This document shows, piece after piece, positions 6,891 through 15,639 of a DNA stretch of 59,905 bases. The stretch comes from UMGS1766 sp963597355. Its GTDB lineage: Bacteria > Bacillota > Clostridia > Oscillospirales > Oscillospiraceae. A program made the position numbers and the translations under genes. Location of the stretch: NCBI GenBank assembly GCA_963597355.1, contig CAVBPR010000015.1, positions 1 to 59,905 on the forward strand, read 5' to 3'. The notes beneath the pieces were generated by a model. That model was not told the DNA's origin. It saw nothing but the letters and a program-made list of their open reading frames with translations, and ran no database searches. Numbering within the stretch: position 1 is the stretch's first letter; each line of letters begins with the position of its first letter.

Positions 6891-9257
6891 TTGAGTATTG
6901 ATAACAAGTATCGCGTTCATGAACTGGCCAAGGACTTTGGCCTGAGCACAAAAGAGATCACCGAAATTCTGGTTTCCTACGGCACAACGCCGAAGAACCA
7001 CATGCAGATTCTGACCGACGCAGAGTTGAGCTATGTTATGGAGTATGTGACCCAGCATCATCAGATCGAGAGCATCGAAGAGGTCTATGCCGAGGGCGCT
7101 CAGCCCGGCGCAAAGAAGGCCGCCGGTGAGGCAGAGAAAAAGCCGGCCGCTGCCAAGGCAGAGGAAAAGAAGCCTGCACCTGCCAAGGCAGAGCAGCCTA
7201 AGGCCGAACAGCCCAAGGCGGAGCAGAAGAAGCCTGCCGAGCAGGCCGACCGTCCCCAGTCCCGGGTACCTCAGAAAAAGGTGGTGGACACCCGTAAGGC
7301 TGCCGATGTAAACCTGGATCGTTACGATCAGCACCTGGAGGATCTGGCTCCGGAACGGGCGGAACGGATGCAGCAGGGACAGGGCAAGCAGAAGATCAAG
7401 CAGCAGAGCCGCTCCCGTCAGCAGCAGCAGCGTCAGTCCGCCAAGCGCCGTCAGGAGGAGCAGGCCCGCCAGATGCGTCGTCTGCAGCAGGAGATTGCCC
7501 GCAAGGCACCGGTAAAGGTACAGATCCCCGACGAAATTGCCGTAGGCGAGCTGGCCATGCGGATGAAGAAGACAGCCGCCGAGGTAGTTAAAACGCTGAT
7601 GAAGAACGGCGTTATGGCCTCCATCAGCGATGTCATTGATTTCGACACTGCCGCAATCATTGCCGAAGAACTGGGCTGCGTCGTCGAGCATGAGGTGATT
7701 GTCACCATCGAGGAGCGGCTGATCGATGACCACGAGGACAAGGAAGAGGATCTGCAGGATCGCGCACCTGTCGTGGTGGTTATGGGTCACGTTGACCACG
7801 GCAAGACCAGCCTGCTGGACTACATCCGCCACTCCAACGTTGCCTCCGGCGAGGCCGGCGGCATCACCCAGGCCATCGGCGCTTATCAGGTGAAGGTGGG
7901 AGACAATCTGGTCACCTTCCTGGACACGCCCGGCCATGAGGCATTCACCGCCATGCGTGCCCGGGGTGCTATGATTACCGACCTGGCCATTCTGGTGGTA
8001 GCCGCTGACGACGGCATCATGCCCCAGACCGTTGAGGCCATCAACCACGCAAAAGCCGCAGAAATTCCCATTATTGTGGCCGTCAATAAAATGGATAAGC
8101 CCGGTGCAAACCCCGACCGCATCATGCAGCAGCTGACAGAATACGAGCTGGTGCCGGAAGAGTGGGGCGGCGACACCATCGTCTGCAAGATCTCCGCCAA
8201 AACCGGCGAGGGCATTGACAACCTGCTGGACATGGTAGTGCTGACCAGCGAGATGCGGGAGCTGAAGGCAAACCCCAACCGCTCCGCCCGGGGCGCCGTT
8301 ATCGAGGCGCGGCTGGAGAAGGGCCGCGGCCCTGTGGCCACCCTGCTGGTGCAGAACGGCACCTTGAATCAGGGCGACATCCTCATTGCCGGAACTGCCG
8401 TGGGCCGTGTCCGCGCCATGTCCGACTTCCGGGGCAAAAAGCTCAAATCTGCCGGCCCCTCCGTGCCGGTGGAAATCATCGGTATGTCCGAAGTGCCTGA
8501 GGCCGGTGACGACTTCTATGTTGTCGAGGACGAGCGCATGGCCCGTGAGCTGGCGGAGCAGCGCAAGCAGGAGAAGAAGGACGCGATGAACCGCCCGGTG
8601 CAGAAGGTCAGCCTGGACGATCTGTTCAGCCAGATCAAGGAAGGCGAAATGAAGACCCTGAACATCATCGTCAAAGCCGATGTTCAAGGCTCCGCCGAGG
8701 CTGTGAAAATCTCTCTGGAGAAGCTGTCCAACGAAGAGGTCAATGTCCGCGTAATTCACTGCGCCGTGGGTGCCATCAACGAAAGCGACGTCATGCTGGC
8801 CTCCACCTCCAACGCCATTATTGTCGGCTTTAACGTCCGTCCGGACGCTCAGGCAAAGTCCACTGCAGAACGGGACAAGGTCGACATGCGGATGTACCGC
8901 GTCATCTACGAGTGCATCGAAGAGATCGAAGCCGCCATGAAGGGCATGCTGGATCCCAAGTTCAAGGAAGTGGATCTGGGCCGGGTGGAAGTGCGCCAGG
9001 TCTACAAGATCACCGGCGTCGGCATTGTTGCCGGCTGCTATGTGCTGGACGGCAAGGTCACCCGGAATGCACAGCTTCGTCTGGTGCGGGACGGCATTGT
9101 CATCCACGAAGGCGAAGTCGCCTCCCTGCAGCGCTTCAAGGACAGCGTGAAGGAAGTTGCCGCCGGCTACGAGTGCGGCATCACCCTGGAGAAGTTCTCC
9201 GACATCAAGGTTGGCGACGTTCTTGAGTGCTTCGAGATGCAGGAAATCGAGCGGTAA
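6891..9257 (+). CDS. infB: Translation initiation factor IF-2
   Basis: The start is TTG 6891, nine bases after a perfect AGGAGG (6876-6881); the open frame extends upstream through a hairpin and is not coding there. The 788-residue protein begins with the IF2_N helix domain (YRVHELAKDFGLSTKEITEI), continues with a low-complexity Ala/Lys/Glu-rich linker containing short KAEQP-type repeats, a second IF2_N domain, then the GTPase core: G1 GHVDHGKTS, G3 DTPGHEAF, G4 NKMD, followed by domains II, III and IV (ADVQGSAEAV, VGIVAGCYVLDG). It binds initiator fMet-tRNA and GTP and joins the ribosomal subunits. Gene order and size are typical. Confidence 0.97.
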   Translation: MSIDNKYRVHELAKDFGLSTKEITEILVSYGTTPKNHMQILTDAELSYVMEYVTQHHQIESIEEVYAEGAQPGAKKAAGEAEKKPAAAKAEEKKPAPAKAEQPKAEQPKAEQKKPAEQADRPQSRVPQKKVVDTRKAADVNLDRYDQHLEDLAPERAERMQQGQGKQKIKQQSRSRQQQQRQSAKRRQEEQARQMRRLQQEIARKAPVKVQIPDEIAVGELAMRMKKTAAEVVKTLMKNGVMASISDVIDFDTAAIIAEELGCVVEHEVIVTIEERLIDDHEDKEEDLQDRAPVVVVMGHVDHGKTSLLDYIRHSNVASGEAGGITQAIGAYQVKVGDNLVTFLDTPGHEAFTAMRARGAMITDLAILVVAADDGIMPQTVEAINHAKAAEIPIIVAVNKMDKPGANPDRIMQQLTEYELVPEEWGGDTIVCKISAKTGEGIDNLLDMVVLTSEMRELKANPNRSARGAVIEARLEKGRGPVATLLVQNGTLNQGDILIAGTAVGRVRAMSDFRGKKLKSAGPSVPVEIIGMSEVPEAGDDFYVVEDERMARELAEQRKQEKKDAMNRPVQKVSLDDLFSQIKEGEMKTLNIIVKADVQGSAEAVKISLEKLSNEEVNVRVIHCAVGAINESDVMLASTSNAIIVGFNVRPDAQAKSTAERDKVDMRMYRVIYECIEEIEAAMKGMLDPKFKEVDLGRVEVRQVYKITGVGIVAGCYVLDGKVTRNAQLRLVRDGIVIHEGEVASLQRFKDSVKEVAAGYECGITLEKFSDIKVGDVLECFEMQEIER

Positions 9258-9359
9258 GCTCCTTTCTGCAGGGCATATCCTTGTGAAAGCGAGAGCCCCG
9301 GGGACAGCCTCTGAGCTGACATCCTGACCGACTCTTATTCCACGGTTTGACAACAACAT

Positions 9360-9405
9360 GGTGCAGAATGCAGAATTTCATTCTGCGTTCTGCACCTTTG
9401 CTTTT
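9360..9405 (+). terminator. Terminator-like hairpin between infB and rbfA
   Basis: A 17-bp stem (9360-9376 with 9380-9396, one G-U pair) with a 3-base loop is followed by TTTGCTTTT. It lies inside the operon, so it probably reduces, rather than ends, transcription into rbfA-nrnA-truB-ribF, or it protects the upstream mRNA after processing. The 165-base gap otherwise contains only a TTGACA-like element near 9347 without a good -10 box. Confidence 0.65.
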
Positions 9406-9422
9406 ATTATAAGGAGAAAACA

Positions 9423-9776
9423 ATGGCAACCAATCGAATCAATCGAATTAACGAGGACATTCAGCGGGAACTGGCAAGCCTGATCCGAACGGTGAAGGAT
9501 CCTCGTGTCCATGGACTTGTTTCCATCACCCGGGTGGATACCACCACCGATCTGCGCTATTGCCGCGTCTATGTCAGCGTTCTGGATCAGAGCGATGTGA
9601 AGGAAGTGGTCAAGGGGCTGAAGTCCGCCGCCGGATATTTGCGCCGGGAGCTGGGGCATGTGCTCACCCTGCGTTACACGCCGGAGCTGCAATTTGTTGC
9701 CGACGACTCCATCGAGCGCGGCGTTCGCATGGTCAGCATGATTGATCATATCTTGGAGGAGGACGAACACAGATGA
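9423..9776 (+). CDS. rbfA: Ribosome-binding factor A
   Basis: The 117-residue protein matches RbfA in size and sequence: NRINRINEDIQRELASLIR, DPRVHGLVSITRVDTTTDL, and YVSVLDQSDVKEVVKGLKSA, ending with LRRELGHVLTLRYTPELQFV, the KH-like fold without the GxxG loop of NusA. It binds the 30S subunit and helps mature the 16S rRNA 5' end, also acting in cold adaptation. ATG 9423 follows AAGGAG. Its stop overlaps the nrnA start (ATGA), showing translational coupling. Confidence 0.96.
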   Translation: MATNRINRINEDIQRELASLIRTVKDPRVHGLVSITRVDTTTDLRYCRVYVSVLDQSDVKEVVKGLKSAAGYLRRELGHVLTLRYTPELQFVADDSIERGVRMVSMIDHILEEDEHR

Positions 9777-10726
9777 CCGAAGCCCTTGCCGCTCAATGGC
9801 TGACGCAGCGGGATCAGTTCCTCCTGCTGACCCATATCCGTCCGGATGGAGACACCCTGGGCAGTGCCGGCGGCCTGATGCTGGCTCTGCGGGAGCTGGG
9901 GAAAACCGCTTATCTTGCACCCAACGACGGCGTAACCGGAACTTATGTGGGATTTTTGCCGGAGGACTGCTTTGCTCCGGATGACTTTGTGCCGTCTTAC
10001 GTTGTTGCAGTTGACGTGGCAACGGAAAATCTTCTGCCGGACAGCATGGCCGACTGGAAGGGAAAAGTAGCCCTGTGCATTGACCACCATCCCTCCAACG
10101 AGCTGTATGCCGCCGACACCTGTCTGGATGCTGCGGCTGCCGCCTGCGGTGAGATTATCTTCCGTATTTGCGGCCACATGGGGGTGATGAACGCCGCCAT
10201 TGCAGAGCAGATTTATCTGGCCATCAGCACGGATTGCGGCTGCTTCGTCTATAACAGCACTTCCCCGGAAACCCATCGCATTGCGGCGGAGCTGATGCAG
10301 TGGGGGGATTTCTGGAAGCCCATCAACAAAAAGTGCTTCCAGACCGTCACCCGCAAGGAATTGCAGTTGCAGAGCCTGCTGGTGGACAGCATGGACTGGT
10401 ATGATGACGGGGCAACCGTTATCGGGGCGATTTCTCAGGCGGATATGGATCGAATTCAGGCAACAAAGGAAGACACCGAGGAGCTGGCCTCCTTTGCCAA
10501 TAAGATCGAAGGAGTTAAGGCGGCGGCTACCCTTCGCCAGCTGGAGGCGCGGGTGTGGAAGCTCAGTCTGCGCACCGACGGCAGTTTAAATGCCACAAAC
10601 GTGTGTGCCCTGCTGGGCGGCGGCGGTCATGCCGCGGCGGCCGGAGCCACGATCCGCGACGTAGATGAGCTGCAGGCACGGGAAAAGGTGCTGCAGGCAA
10701 TCCGTGCAATACAGGCTGAGGAGTAA
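9773..10726 (+). CDS. nrnA: Bifunctional oligoribonuclease/pAp phosphatase NrnA (DHH-DHHA1)
   Basis: The 317-residue protein is of the DHH phosphoesterase family. The first metal motif is THIRPDGDTLGS, the DHH motif is CIDHHPSN, and the C-terminal DHHA1 domain shows the glycine-rich GGGGHAAAAGA motif that binds substrate. NrnA degrades 2-5 nt RNA oligomers to mononucleotides and dephosphorylates 3'-phosphoadenosine 5'-phosphate, so it links RNA decay with sulfur metabolism. Overlap with rbfA by four bases and a 3-base gap to truB place it firmly in the operon; the position is conserved in Firmicutes. Confidence 0.95.
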   Translation: MTEALAAQWLTQRDQFLLLTHIRPDGDTLGSAGGLMLALRELGKTAYLAPNDGVTGTYVGFLPEDCFAPDDFVPSYVVAVDVATENLLPDSMADWKGKVALCIDHHPSNELYAADTCLDAAAAACGEIIFRICGHMGVMNAAIAEQIYLAISTDCGCFVYNSTSPETHRIAAELMQWGDFWKPINKKCFQTVTRKELQLQSLLVDSMDWYDDGATVIGAISQADMDRIQATKEDTEELASFANKIEGVKAAATLRQLEARVWKLSLRTDGSLNATNVCALLGGGGHAAAAGATIRDVDELQAREKVLQAIRAIQAEE

Positions 10727-10729
10727 ATT

Positions 10730-11614
10730 ATGGCAGATGGCATTCTCATTATAGACAAGCCTCAGGGCTGGACCAGCATGGATGTGTGCGCCAAACTAAG
10801 GGGCATGTTCTCAGAGAAACGGGTGGGTCACGCAGGTACGCTGGACCCTATGGCCACCGGCGTGTTGCCTGTCTTTCTCGGCCGCGCCACCCGAGCCGTT
10901 GAGTTTGCCGAACGGGGCAGCAAGGAATATCTGGCTACCCTGCGGCTGGGACAGGTGACCGATACCCAGGACATTACCGGAACGATACTGGAGCAGCACC
11001 CGGTTTCCGTTGACCAAAGTGCGCTGGAACAGATTCTGCCCCGGTTTACCGGCGAAATTCAACAGATTCCGCCGATGTACTCCGCCATCAAAGTGAACGG
11101 AAAGAAGCTTTATCAGTTGGCGCGCCAGGGAAAAACCGTGGAGCGAAAGCCGAGAAATATCACAATCTACGGCCTTTCGGTGACCGAACAGCTCAATGAG
11201 ACGGATTATGCCCTGCGGGTGCAGTGCTCCAAGGGAACCTATATTCGCACCCTGTGCCACGACATCGGCATGGCCCTCGGCTGTGGCGGAACAATGGCGG
11301 CACTGCGGCGCACGGAAGCCGCCGGTTTTTCCCTTTCTCAGGCGGTAACGCTGGAGCAGGTACAGGCGGCAACGGATGCCGGAACAGCGGAAACGCTGCT
11401 GTTGCCGGTAGACACCTATTTCAGCCGTTATCCCTCCGTGTCCATCCAGGGCCGCAGCGAGCATTTGTGCCGCAATGGAAACGCATTCTCCTGCCCAGGT
11501 GAAAACGGCCTTTTCCGCGTTTACAGCGCAAAGGGAGAATTTCTCATGCTGGGGGAGCGAAAGGACAATGTCATGTCCACCATCAAAAGCTTCTTCGCAC
11601 CTATGACCAAGTAA
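10730..11614 (+). CDS. truB: tRNA pseudouridine(55) synthase TruB
   Basis: The 294-residue protein shows the TruB signature GILIIDKPQGWTSMDVC, the catalytic-aspartate motif VGHAGTLDPMATGVLPV, and the later CSKGTYIRTLCHDIG segment that binds the T-arm. A C-terminal PUA-like part (about 230-294) is present. It converts U55 of tRNA to pseudouridine. Its ATG lies three bases after the nrnA stop and its own stop is 15 bases before ribF. Confidence 0.97.
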   Translation: MADGILIIDKPQGWTSMDVCAKLRGMFSEKRVGHAGTLDPMATGVLPVFLGRATRAVEFAERGSKEYLATLRLGQVTDTQDITGTILEQHPVSVDQSALEQILPRFTGEIQQIPPMYSAIKVNGKKLYQLARQGKTVERKPRNITIYGLSVTEQLNETDYALRVQCSKGTYIRTLCHDIGMALGCGGTMAALRRTEAAGFSLSQAVTLEQVQAATDAGTAETLLLPVDTYFSRYPSVSIQGRSEHLCRNGNAFSCPGENGLFRVYSAKGEFLMLGERKDNVMSTIKSFFAPMTK

Positions 11615-11629
11615 AGGGGAACATTTACC

Positions 11630-12538
11630 TTGAACGAACAGAAACAACGCGTAATCGCCCTTGGCTTTTTTGACGGTGTTCACCGCGGCCATGGCGCTTT
11701 GCTGAAGCGGGTGACGGAAATTGCCCACCAGAAAAAAGCTCTTGCCTGCGCTTTTACCTTCGACCTGCATCCGGCATCCCAGATTTTAGGTCGGCAGATT
11801 CCTCTGCTCTCCACCCCGGAAGACCGGGAGGGGCTGATGCGCCGGTACTATGGCATTGACGAAGTGGAAGTCGGGCAGTTCGACCGGATGATGCGGATGC
11901 CCTGGCGGGACTTCGTCACAGAATATCTGAAAAAAGAACTGAATGTTGTCCACGTTGTCGCCGGACACGATTTTCATTTTGGCTATCGCGGCGAAGGAAA
12001 TCCGGAGCGACTGAAGACGGTCTGCGAGGAACTGGGGCTTGGCTGTGACATCATCCACAAGGTAGAGTTAGATGGGATTACGGTTTCCTCTACCTACATC
12101 CGCACCCTGATTGCTCAGGGCGAAACCGAGCGGGCCCGGGCGTTTCTGGGGCATCCCCACGTGTTTACCGGAACCGTTGTGCATGGAAAGCAGTTGGGCC
12201 GCACCATCGGGTTTCCCACGGCAAACCTGATTTTGCCCCCGGAAATTATCGTTCCCGCCCACGGTGTGTACGCCACCAGAGTGATCACCCCGGATGGTGA
12301 AAATCATATGGCGGTCACCAACGTCGGCCGCCGCCCTACCATAGACGATGGGAATCAGATCACCGTAGAACCTTGGATTTTGGATTATGACGGGGACCTC
12401 TACGGCCAGCAGATTCGCGTGGAATTTTATGAACACCTGCGGGGGGAACAGAAGTTTGACTCCCTGGCAGCCCTCACCGCAATGGTGCATCAAAACGGCG
12501 AACAGACCCGGGCATTTTTTGAGGGGTTGGAGGGGTAA
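11630..12538 (+). CDS. ribF: Bifunctional riboflavin kinase/FAD synthetase
   Basis: The start is TTG 11630 after AAAGGGGA. The 302-residue protein has the N-terminal nucleotidyltransferase domain (ALGFFDGVHRGHGALLKR, with the HxGH-type signature, then VVAGHDFHFGYRGEGN) and the C-terminal flavokinase domain (GTVVHGKQLGRTIGFPTANL, containing GFPTAN, and later DGDLYGQQIRVEFYEHLR). It makes FMN and FAD from riboflavin. The N-terminus is short: the first strand begins almost at once, while many homologues have about 15-20 more residues. It is the last gene of the nusA-infB operon, followed by a strong terminator. Confidence 0.95.
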   Translation: MNEQKQRVIALGFFDGVHRGHGALLKRVTEIAHQKKALACAFTFDLHPASQILGRQIPLLSTPEDREGLMRRYYGIDEVEVGQFDRMMRMPWRDFVTEYLKKELNVVHVVAGHDFHFGYRGEGNPERLKTVCEELGLGCDIIHKVELDGITVSSTYIRTLIAQGETERARAFLGHPHVFTGTVVHGKQLGRTIGFPTANLILPPEIIVPAHGVYATRVITPDGENHMAVTNVGRRPTIDDGNQITVEPWILDYDGDLYGQQIRVEFYEHLRGEQKFDSLAALTAMVHQNGEQTRAFFEGLEG

Positions 12539-12570
12539 GTGCTAAAACACTTGTAAAGGATGGAACTAAA

Positions 12571-12614
12571 AAACAGGCTGGAAGCACTTTAAACTGCTTC
12601 CAGCCTGTTTTTTT
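12571..12614 (+). terminator. Rho-independent terminator of the nusA-infB operon
   Basis: A perfect 16-bp stem (12571-12586 with 12595-12610), an 8-base loop and a run of T. It lies 32 bases after the ribF stop. Confidence 0.9.
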
Positions 12615-12739
12615 GTAAAGTTATTTCAATAATAAAAAACATTTACAAATAGTTTTCCTAAACTCTCTAAAAATGGTGGTTATAATGTACAAAAATCGAT
12701 ATATAAATTTAGCGATTGTGCAGAATCTATAAATGTAGC

Positions 12740-12768
12740 TTGACGTTAATTATATATATATATATAAT
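12740..12768 (+). promoter_or_regulatory. Promoter of the BMP/ABC uptake operon
   Basis: A -35 box TTGACG (12740-12745) and a perfect -10 box TATAAT (12763-12768) have a 17-base spacer. The spacer and -10 box lie inside a 26-base AT-only palindrome (12746-12771) that should be easily melted or bent. A regulator palindrome begins 8 bases downstream of the -10 box. Confidence 0.8.
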
Positions 12769-12776
12769 TAACATAC

Positions 12777-12793
12777 AGCTTGTAATACAAGTA
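12777..12793 (+). promoter_or_regulatory. GntR/FadR-type operator, copy 1
   Basis: The core is CTTGTAATACAAG (12779-12791), a near-perfect palindrome of the TTGT-N3-ACAA type used by FadR-subfamily GntR regulators. It covers the predicted transcription start, so binding would block the promoter. The reverse complement of the same 13-mer is present at 19559-19571, in front of the GntR gene. Identity of the two sites is seen; binding is inferred. Confidence 0.75.
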
Positions 12794-12831
12794 TATGGCT
12801 AGATGTGTTTCAACAAGAAGGGAGATAAATT

Positions 12832-13980
12832 ATGAAAAAACTGCTTGCAATCTTACTCGTCGTTGCCATGTTAGTAGGTGTGCTTTCCTCTTGTGGAGAA
12901 AGTGGAACAGATGCTGGAGAAAGTTCGGGAGAGGCCAGTACCTCAGCATCGAATACAGACAAGGGAAACTCTGGAACAGCTGAGATCGCCCTGGTTTGTG
13001 CTGCAGGAAGCGGTGGTATCAACGACCGGGGATTCTTTCAAAGCACTTACGAAGGAATTCAGGAGTTCTGTGAAAAATATGACCACACTTATGCATATTA
13101 TGAGACAAGTGAAAACACGATTGACGCGCTGTATGAGACGATTGACCTGGCAAAGATGAATGGCGCGGAAGTTATCTGCACCTCCGGTGGCAACTTTATT
13201 GGCATGATGGAGGATGTGTTCGCGGCTTATCCTGACTTGTACTTTGTTTGCAACGAAATCAGCTTTACCACTCCTGGCGAGAATGCAGTAGATTACCTTT
13301 TTGAAGCACAGCAAGCCGGTTTTTTGGCAGGTATCGCTGCTGTTTATGAGGGCTATACCGATATCGGCATCATGTGCGGTATGCAGATTCGCCCCAATCA
13401 TCTGGCTGGTTTCGGTTTTGTTCAGGGTGTTAACTACGCAGCCCATGAGCTCGGCATCGATGGCATCACTGTCAAGTATTGGTACACCAATTCCTTTGAT
13501 CCCAGCGCAGACATTCAGGCTTATGCCGCAGCCTGGTATCAGGATGGGACACAGCTAATTGCAGCATTCTGCGGTGGTGCAGCTCCCTCCATCTGGGCTG
13601 CTGCTGAGGCCAACAATGGTTTGTGCATGGGTTGCGATATTGACCAGTATTATGAGTCGGATGTCATCATTACATCCTTCCTGAAGAACGTCAACGTCTC
13701 CACTGTGACTGGCTTGGAGGCATGGGAAAATGGCAATTTCCCCGGTGGCGAGGTTATCAACTTCGGTGTGGCCGAGGGTGGCGTTGGTCTGGCTTTGGAA
13801 CACTCCAAGATGACCAAATTCACTCAGACAGAGTATGATAAATATGTCGACATGCTTGTCAGTGATACCGACGGTATCAACAGCAGTCTGATCGATCCCG
13901 ACCGAGACAATGCCCAGACCGTTCCTGAATTCTGGGATCTCGTGCCCGAGCATTATATTACGCTGAACTATTTCGAGTGA
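12832..13980 (+). CDS. BMP-family (PnrA-like) ABC transporter substrate-binding lipoprotein
   Basis: The 382-residue protein begins with a lipoprotein signal peptide (MKKLLAILLVVAMLVGVLSS, lipobox LSSC) and a Ser/Gly/Asp-rich linker. The mature part is of the BMP/PnrA class: IALVCAAGSGGINDRGFFQS near the start (the INDRGF stretch replaces the usual NDKSFN), then ATYEGI-like helix, CNEISF, and GIMCGMQIRPNHLAGFGFVQ. BMP proteins usually bind purine nucleosides, but some bind other small polar molecules. The operon here also has a CocE hydrolase and catabolic enzymes, so the ligand may not be a nucleoside. Start ATG follows AAGGGAGA. A terminator directly behind it should keep lipoprotein mRNA in excess over the transporter. 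Confidence 0.92.
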   Translation: MKKLLAILLVVAMLVGVLSSCGESGTDAGESSGEASTSASNTDKGNSGTAEIALVCAAGSGGINDRGFFQSTYEGIQEFCEKYDHTYAYYETSENTIDALYETIDLAKMNGAEVICTSGGNFIGMMEDVFAAYPDLYFVCNEISFTTPGENAVDYLFEAQQAGFLAGIAAVYEGYTDIGIMCGMQIRPNHLAGFGFVQGVNYAAHELGIDGITVKYWYTNSFDPSADIQAYAAAWYQDGTQLIAAFCGGAAPSIWAAAEANNGLCMGCDIDQYYESDVIITSFLKNVNVSTVTGLEAWENGNFPGGEVINFGVAEGGVGLALEHSKMTKFTQTEYDKYVDMLVSDTDGINSSLIDPDRDNAQTVPEFWDLVPEHYITLNYFE

Positions 13981-14035
13981 TCCTGTCATTCATGCGTTGA
14001 CAGTGGCAGTACTCTTGATCGGAACACTTCACGAG

Positions 14036-14072
14036 TCGTGCGGCCACATGATCGTGGCCGCACGATTTTTGT
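14036..14072 (+). terminator. Intra-operon terminator after the BMP lipoprotein gene
   Basis: A perfect 12-bp GC-rich stem (14036-14047 with 14054-14065), 6-base loop and TTTTT. Its position between binding protein and ABC components is a common device for making binding protein in excess, by partial termination. Confidence 0.82.
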
Positions 14073-14109
14073 GGTTTCCTTTTCATATCCGTTATACAGG
14101 AGGAAGCAT

Positions 14110-15639
14110 ATGAGCGAAAATGTGATCGAAATGCTTCATATTCGAAAGACATTTCCGGGTATTGTGGCAAATGACGATATTACCTTGCAGGTCAAAAAGG
14201 GAGAGATACATGCCCTGCTGGGAGAGAATGGTGCGGGCAAGTCCACGCTGATGAGCATCTTGTTTGGTATGTATCAACCGGATGAGGGCGAAATCCGCAT
14301 CAATGGCCAGCCGGTCAGGATCAAAAATCCCAATGACGCAACTGCGTATCACATCGGTATGGTGCATCAGCACTTCAAGCTGGTGCAAAACTTCACTGCG
14401 TTGGAAAACATTGTTTTGGGAGTCGAGCCAACAAAGAGCGGTCTGCTCCGCCTCAATGAGGCCCAGAGTAAGTTGGAGGAACTGACAAAACGGTATGGAC
14501 TTAAAGTGGATTTCGATAAACAGATCAGTGCAATGACGGTCGGAATGCAACAACGTGTGGAGATCCTGAAGATGCTGTATCGGGACAATGATATCCTTAT
14601 CTTTGACGAACCTACTGCTGTCCTGACACCGCAGGAGATCGATGACCTGCTGCAGGTCATGCGCAACCTGACCAAGGAGGGCAAATCTATCATCTTCATT
14701 TCCCATAAGTTGGCAGAGATCATGGCTGTCGCCGACCGGTGTACCGTACTGTGGAAGGGAAAATATGTGTCCACAGTAAACGTAGCGGATACCACAAAGG
14801 AACAGCTCAGCGAGATGATGGTGGGGCGAAAGGTCTCCCTAGTGACGGAAAAGCCGGAGCAGGAGCCGGGCGATGTGATCCTTCATGTGCAGAATCTGTG
14901 CGTGAAGGACAAAAAGACTGGAAAGCTGGCCGTCAGCCACGCCAGCTTCGATGTGCGGGAGGGCGAGATTGTCTGCATCGCCGGTATTGACGGCAACGGT
15001 CAGAGCGAGCTGGCCTATGCCATTACTGGATTGATGGGGACAGATGAGGGTAGCATCTCTCTGTGTGGTGAGGATATCACCCATAAGGACATCCGCTACC
15101 GCAATACCCACGGTATTGCGCATATCCCGGAGGATCGGCAGAAGCACGGTCTGGTGCTGGATTACACGATGCAGGAGAATTGTATACTAAAGGAATATTT
15201 CACACCGGAGTTCCAACACGGTGGATTTTTGAACCGTAAGGCTGCACAGGCATATACCAATAAGTTGATCGACCGCTTCGACATCCGCAGCGGTCAGGGT
15301 GCGTCTACCATCGTTCGAAGTATGTCCGGTGGAAACCAGCAGAAGGTCATCATCGCGCGGGAGATTGACCGTGCACCGAAGTTATTGATCGCCGTTCAGC
15401 CTACCCGCGGTCTGGATGTCGGCGCGATTGAATACATCCACAATCAGTTGATGGAGTTGCGTAACAGCGGTCATGCAGTACTGCTTATTTCGCTGGAGAT
15501 GGAGGAAGTACTGGGCATATCGGACCGCATTCTTGTCATGTACAATGGCGAACTGGTATGCAATCTGAACGCTAAGGGTGTAGATGCCAAGGAATTAGGT
15601 CAGTACATGTCCGGGTCAAAGAAGGGGGAGACAGCATGA
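14110..15639 (+). CDS. BMP-type ABC transporter ATP-binding protein (two ATPase domains)
   Basis: The start is ATG 14110, six bases after AGGAGG; the upstream extension of the frame runs through a terminator and is not used. The 509-residue tandem ATPase has in domain 1 Walker A GENGAGKST, HQHFKLVQNFTALENIVLG (a Q-loop form typical of NupA/YufO proteins), and Walker B ILIFDEPTAVLTPQE; domain 2 has GIDGNGQSE, signature SGGNQQK and a changed Walker B (LIAVQPTRGLD, with Gln in place of the usual Glu region), which is normal in this subfamily. It energises import together with the two permeases; its stop overlaps the first permease start. Confidence 0.94.
   Translation: MSENVIEMLHIRKTFPGIVANDDITLQVKKGEIHALLGENGAGKSTLMSILFGMYQPDEGEIRINGQPVRIKNPNDATAYHIGMVHQHFKLVQNFTALENIVLGVEPTKSGLLRLNEAQSKLEELTKRYGLKVDFDKQISAMTVGMQQRVEILKMLYRDNDILIFDEPTAVLTPQEIDDLLQVMRNLTKEGKSIIFISHKLAEIMAVADRCTVLWKGKYVSTVNVADTTKEQLSEMMVGRKVSLVTEKPEQEPGDVILHVQNLCVKDKKTGKLAVSHASFDVREGEIVCIAGIDGNGQSELAYAITGLMGTDEGSISLCGEDITHKDIRYRNTHGIAHIPEDRQKHGLVLDYTMQENCILKEYFTPEFQHGGFLNRKAAQAYTNKLIDRFDIRSGQGASTIVRSMSGGNQQKVIIAREIDRAPKLLIAVQPTRGLDVGAIEYIHNQLMELRNSGHAVLLISLEMEEVLGISDRILVMYNGELVCNLNAKGVDAKELGQYMSGSKKGETA

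Noticed and set aside
7180..7240. Short repeats in infB as a mobile or CRISPR-like repeat
   Set aside because: They encode the Ala/Lys/Glu/Pro-rich linker of IF-2, which is repetitive in most bacteria.
6774..9359. 861-codon open frame on the minus strand opposite infB
   Set aside because: It mirrors the codon structure of infB in a GC-rich gene; the translation is low-complexity (His/Leu/Gly-rich) with no family match and no ribosome site.
12746..12771. AT-only palindrome as a separate regulator site
   Set aside because: It is explained by the promoter spacer and -10 box of the BMP operon; a TA repeat is palindromic by nature. Kept only as a promoter remark.
12539..12831. Small gene or riboswitch in the ribF-BMP gap
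   Set aside because: The gap is accounted for by a terminator, AT-rich promoter and operator; no ORF with ribosome site or conserved RNA fold was seen.
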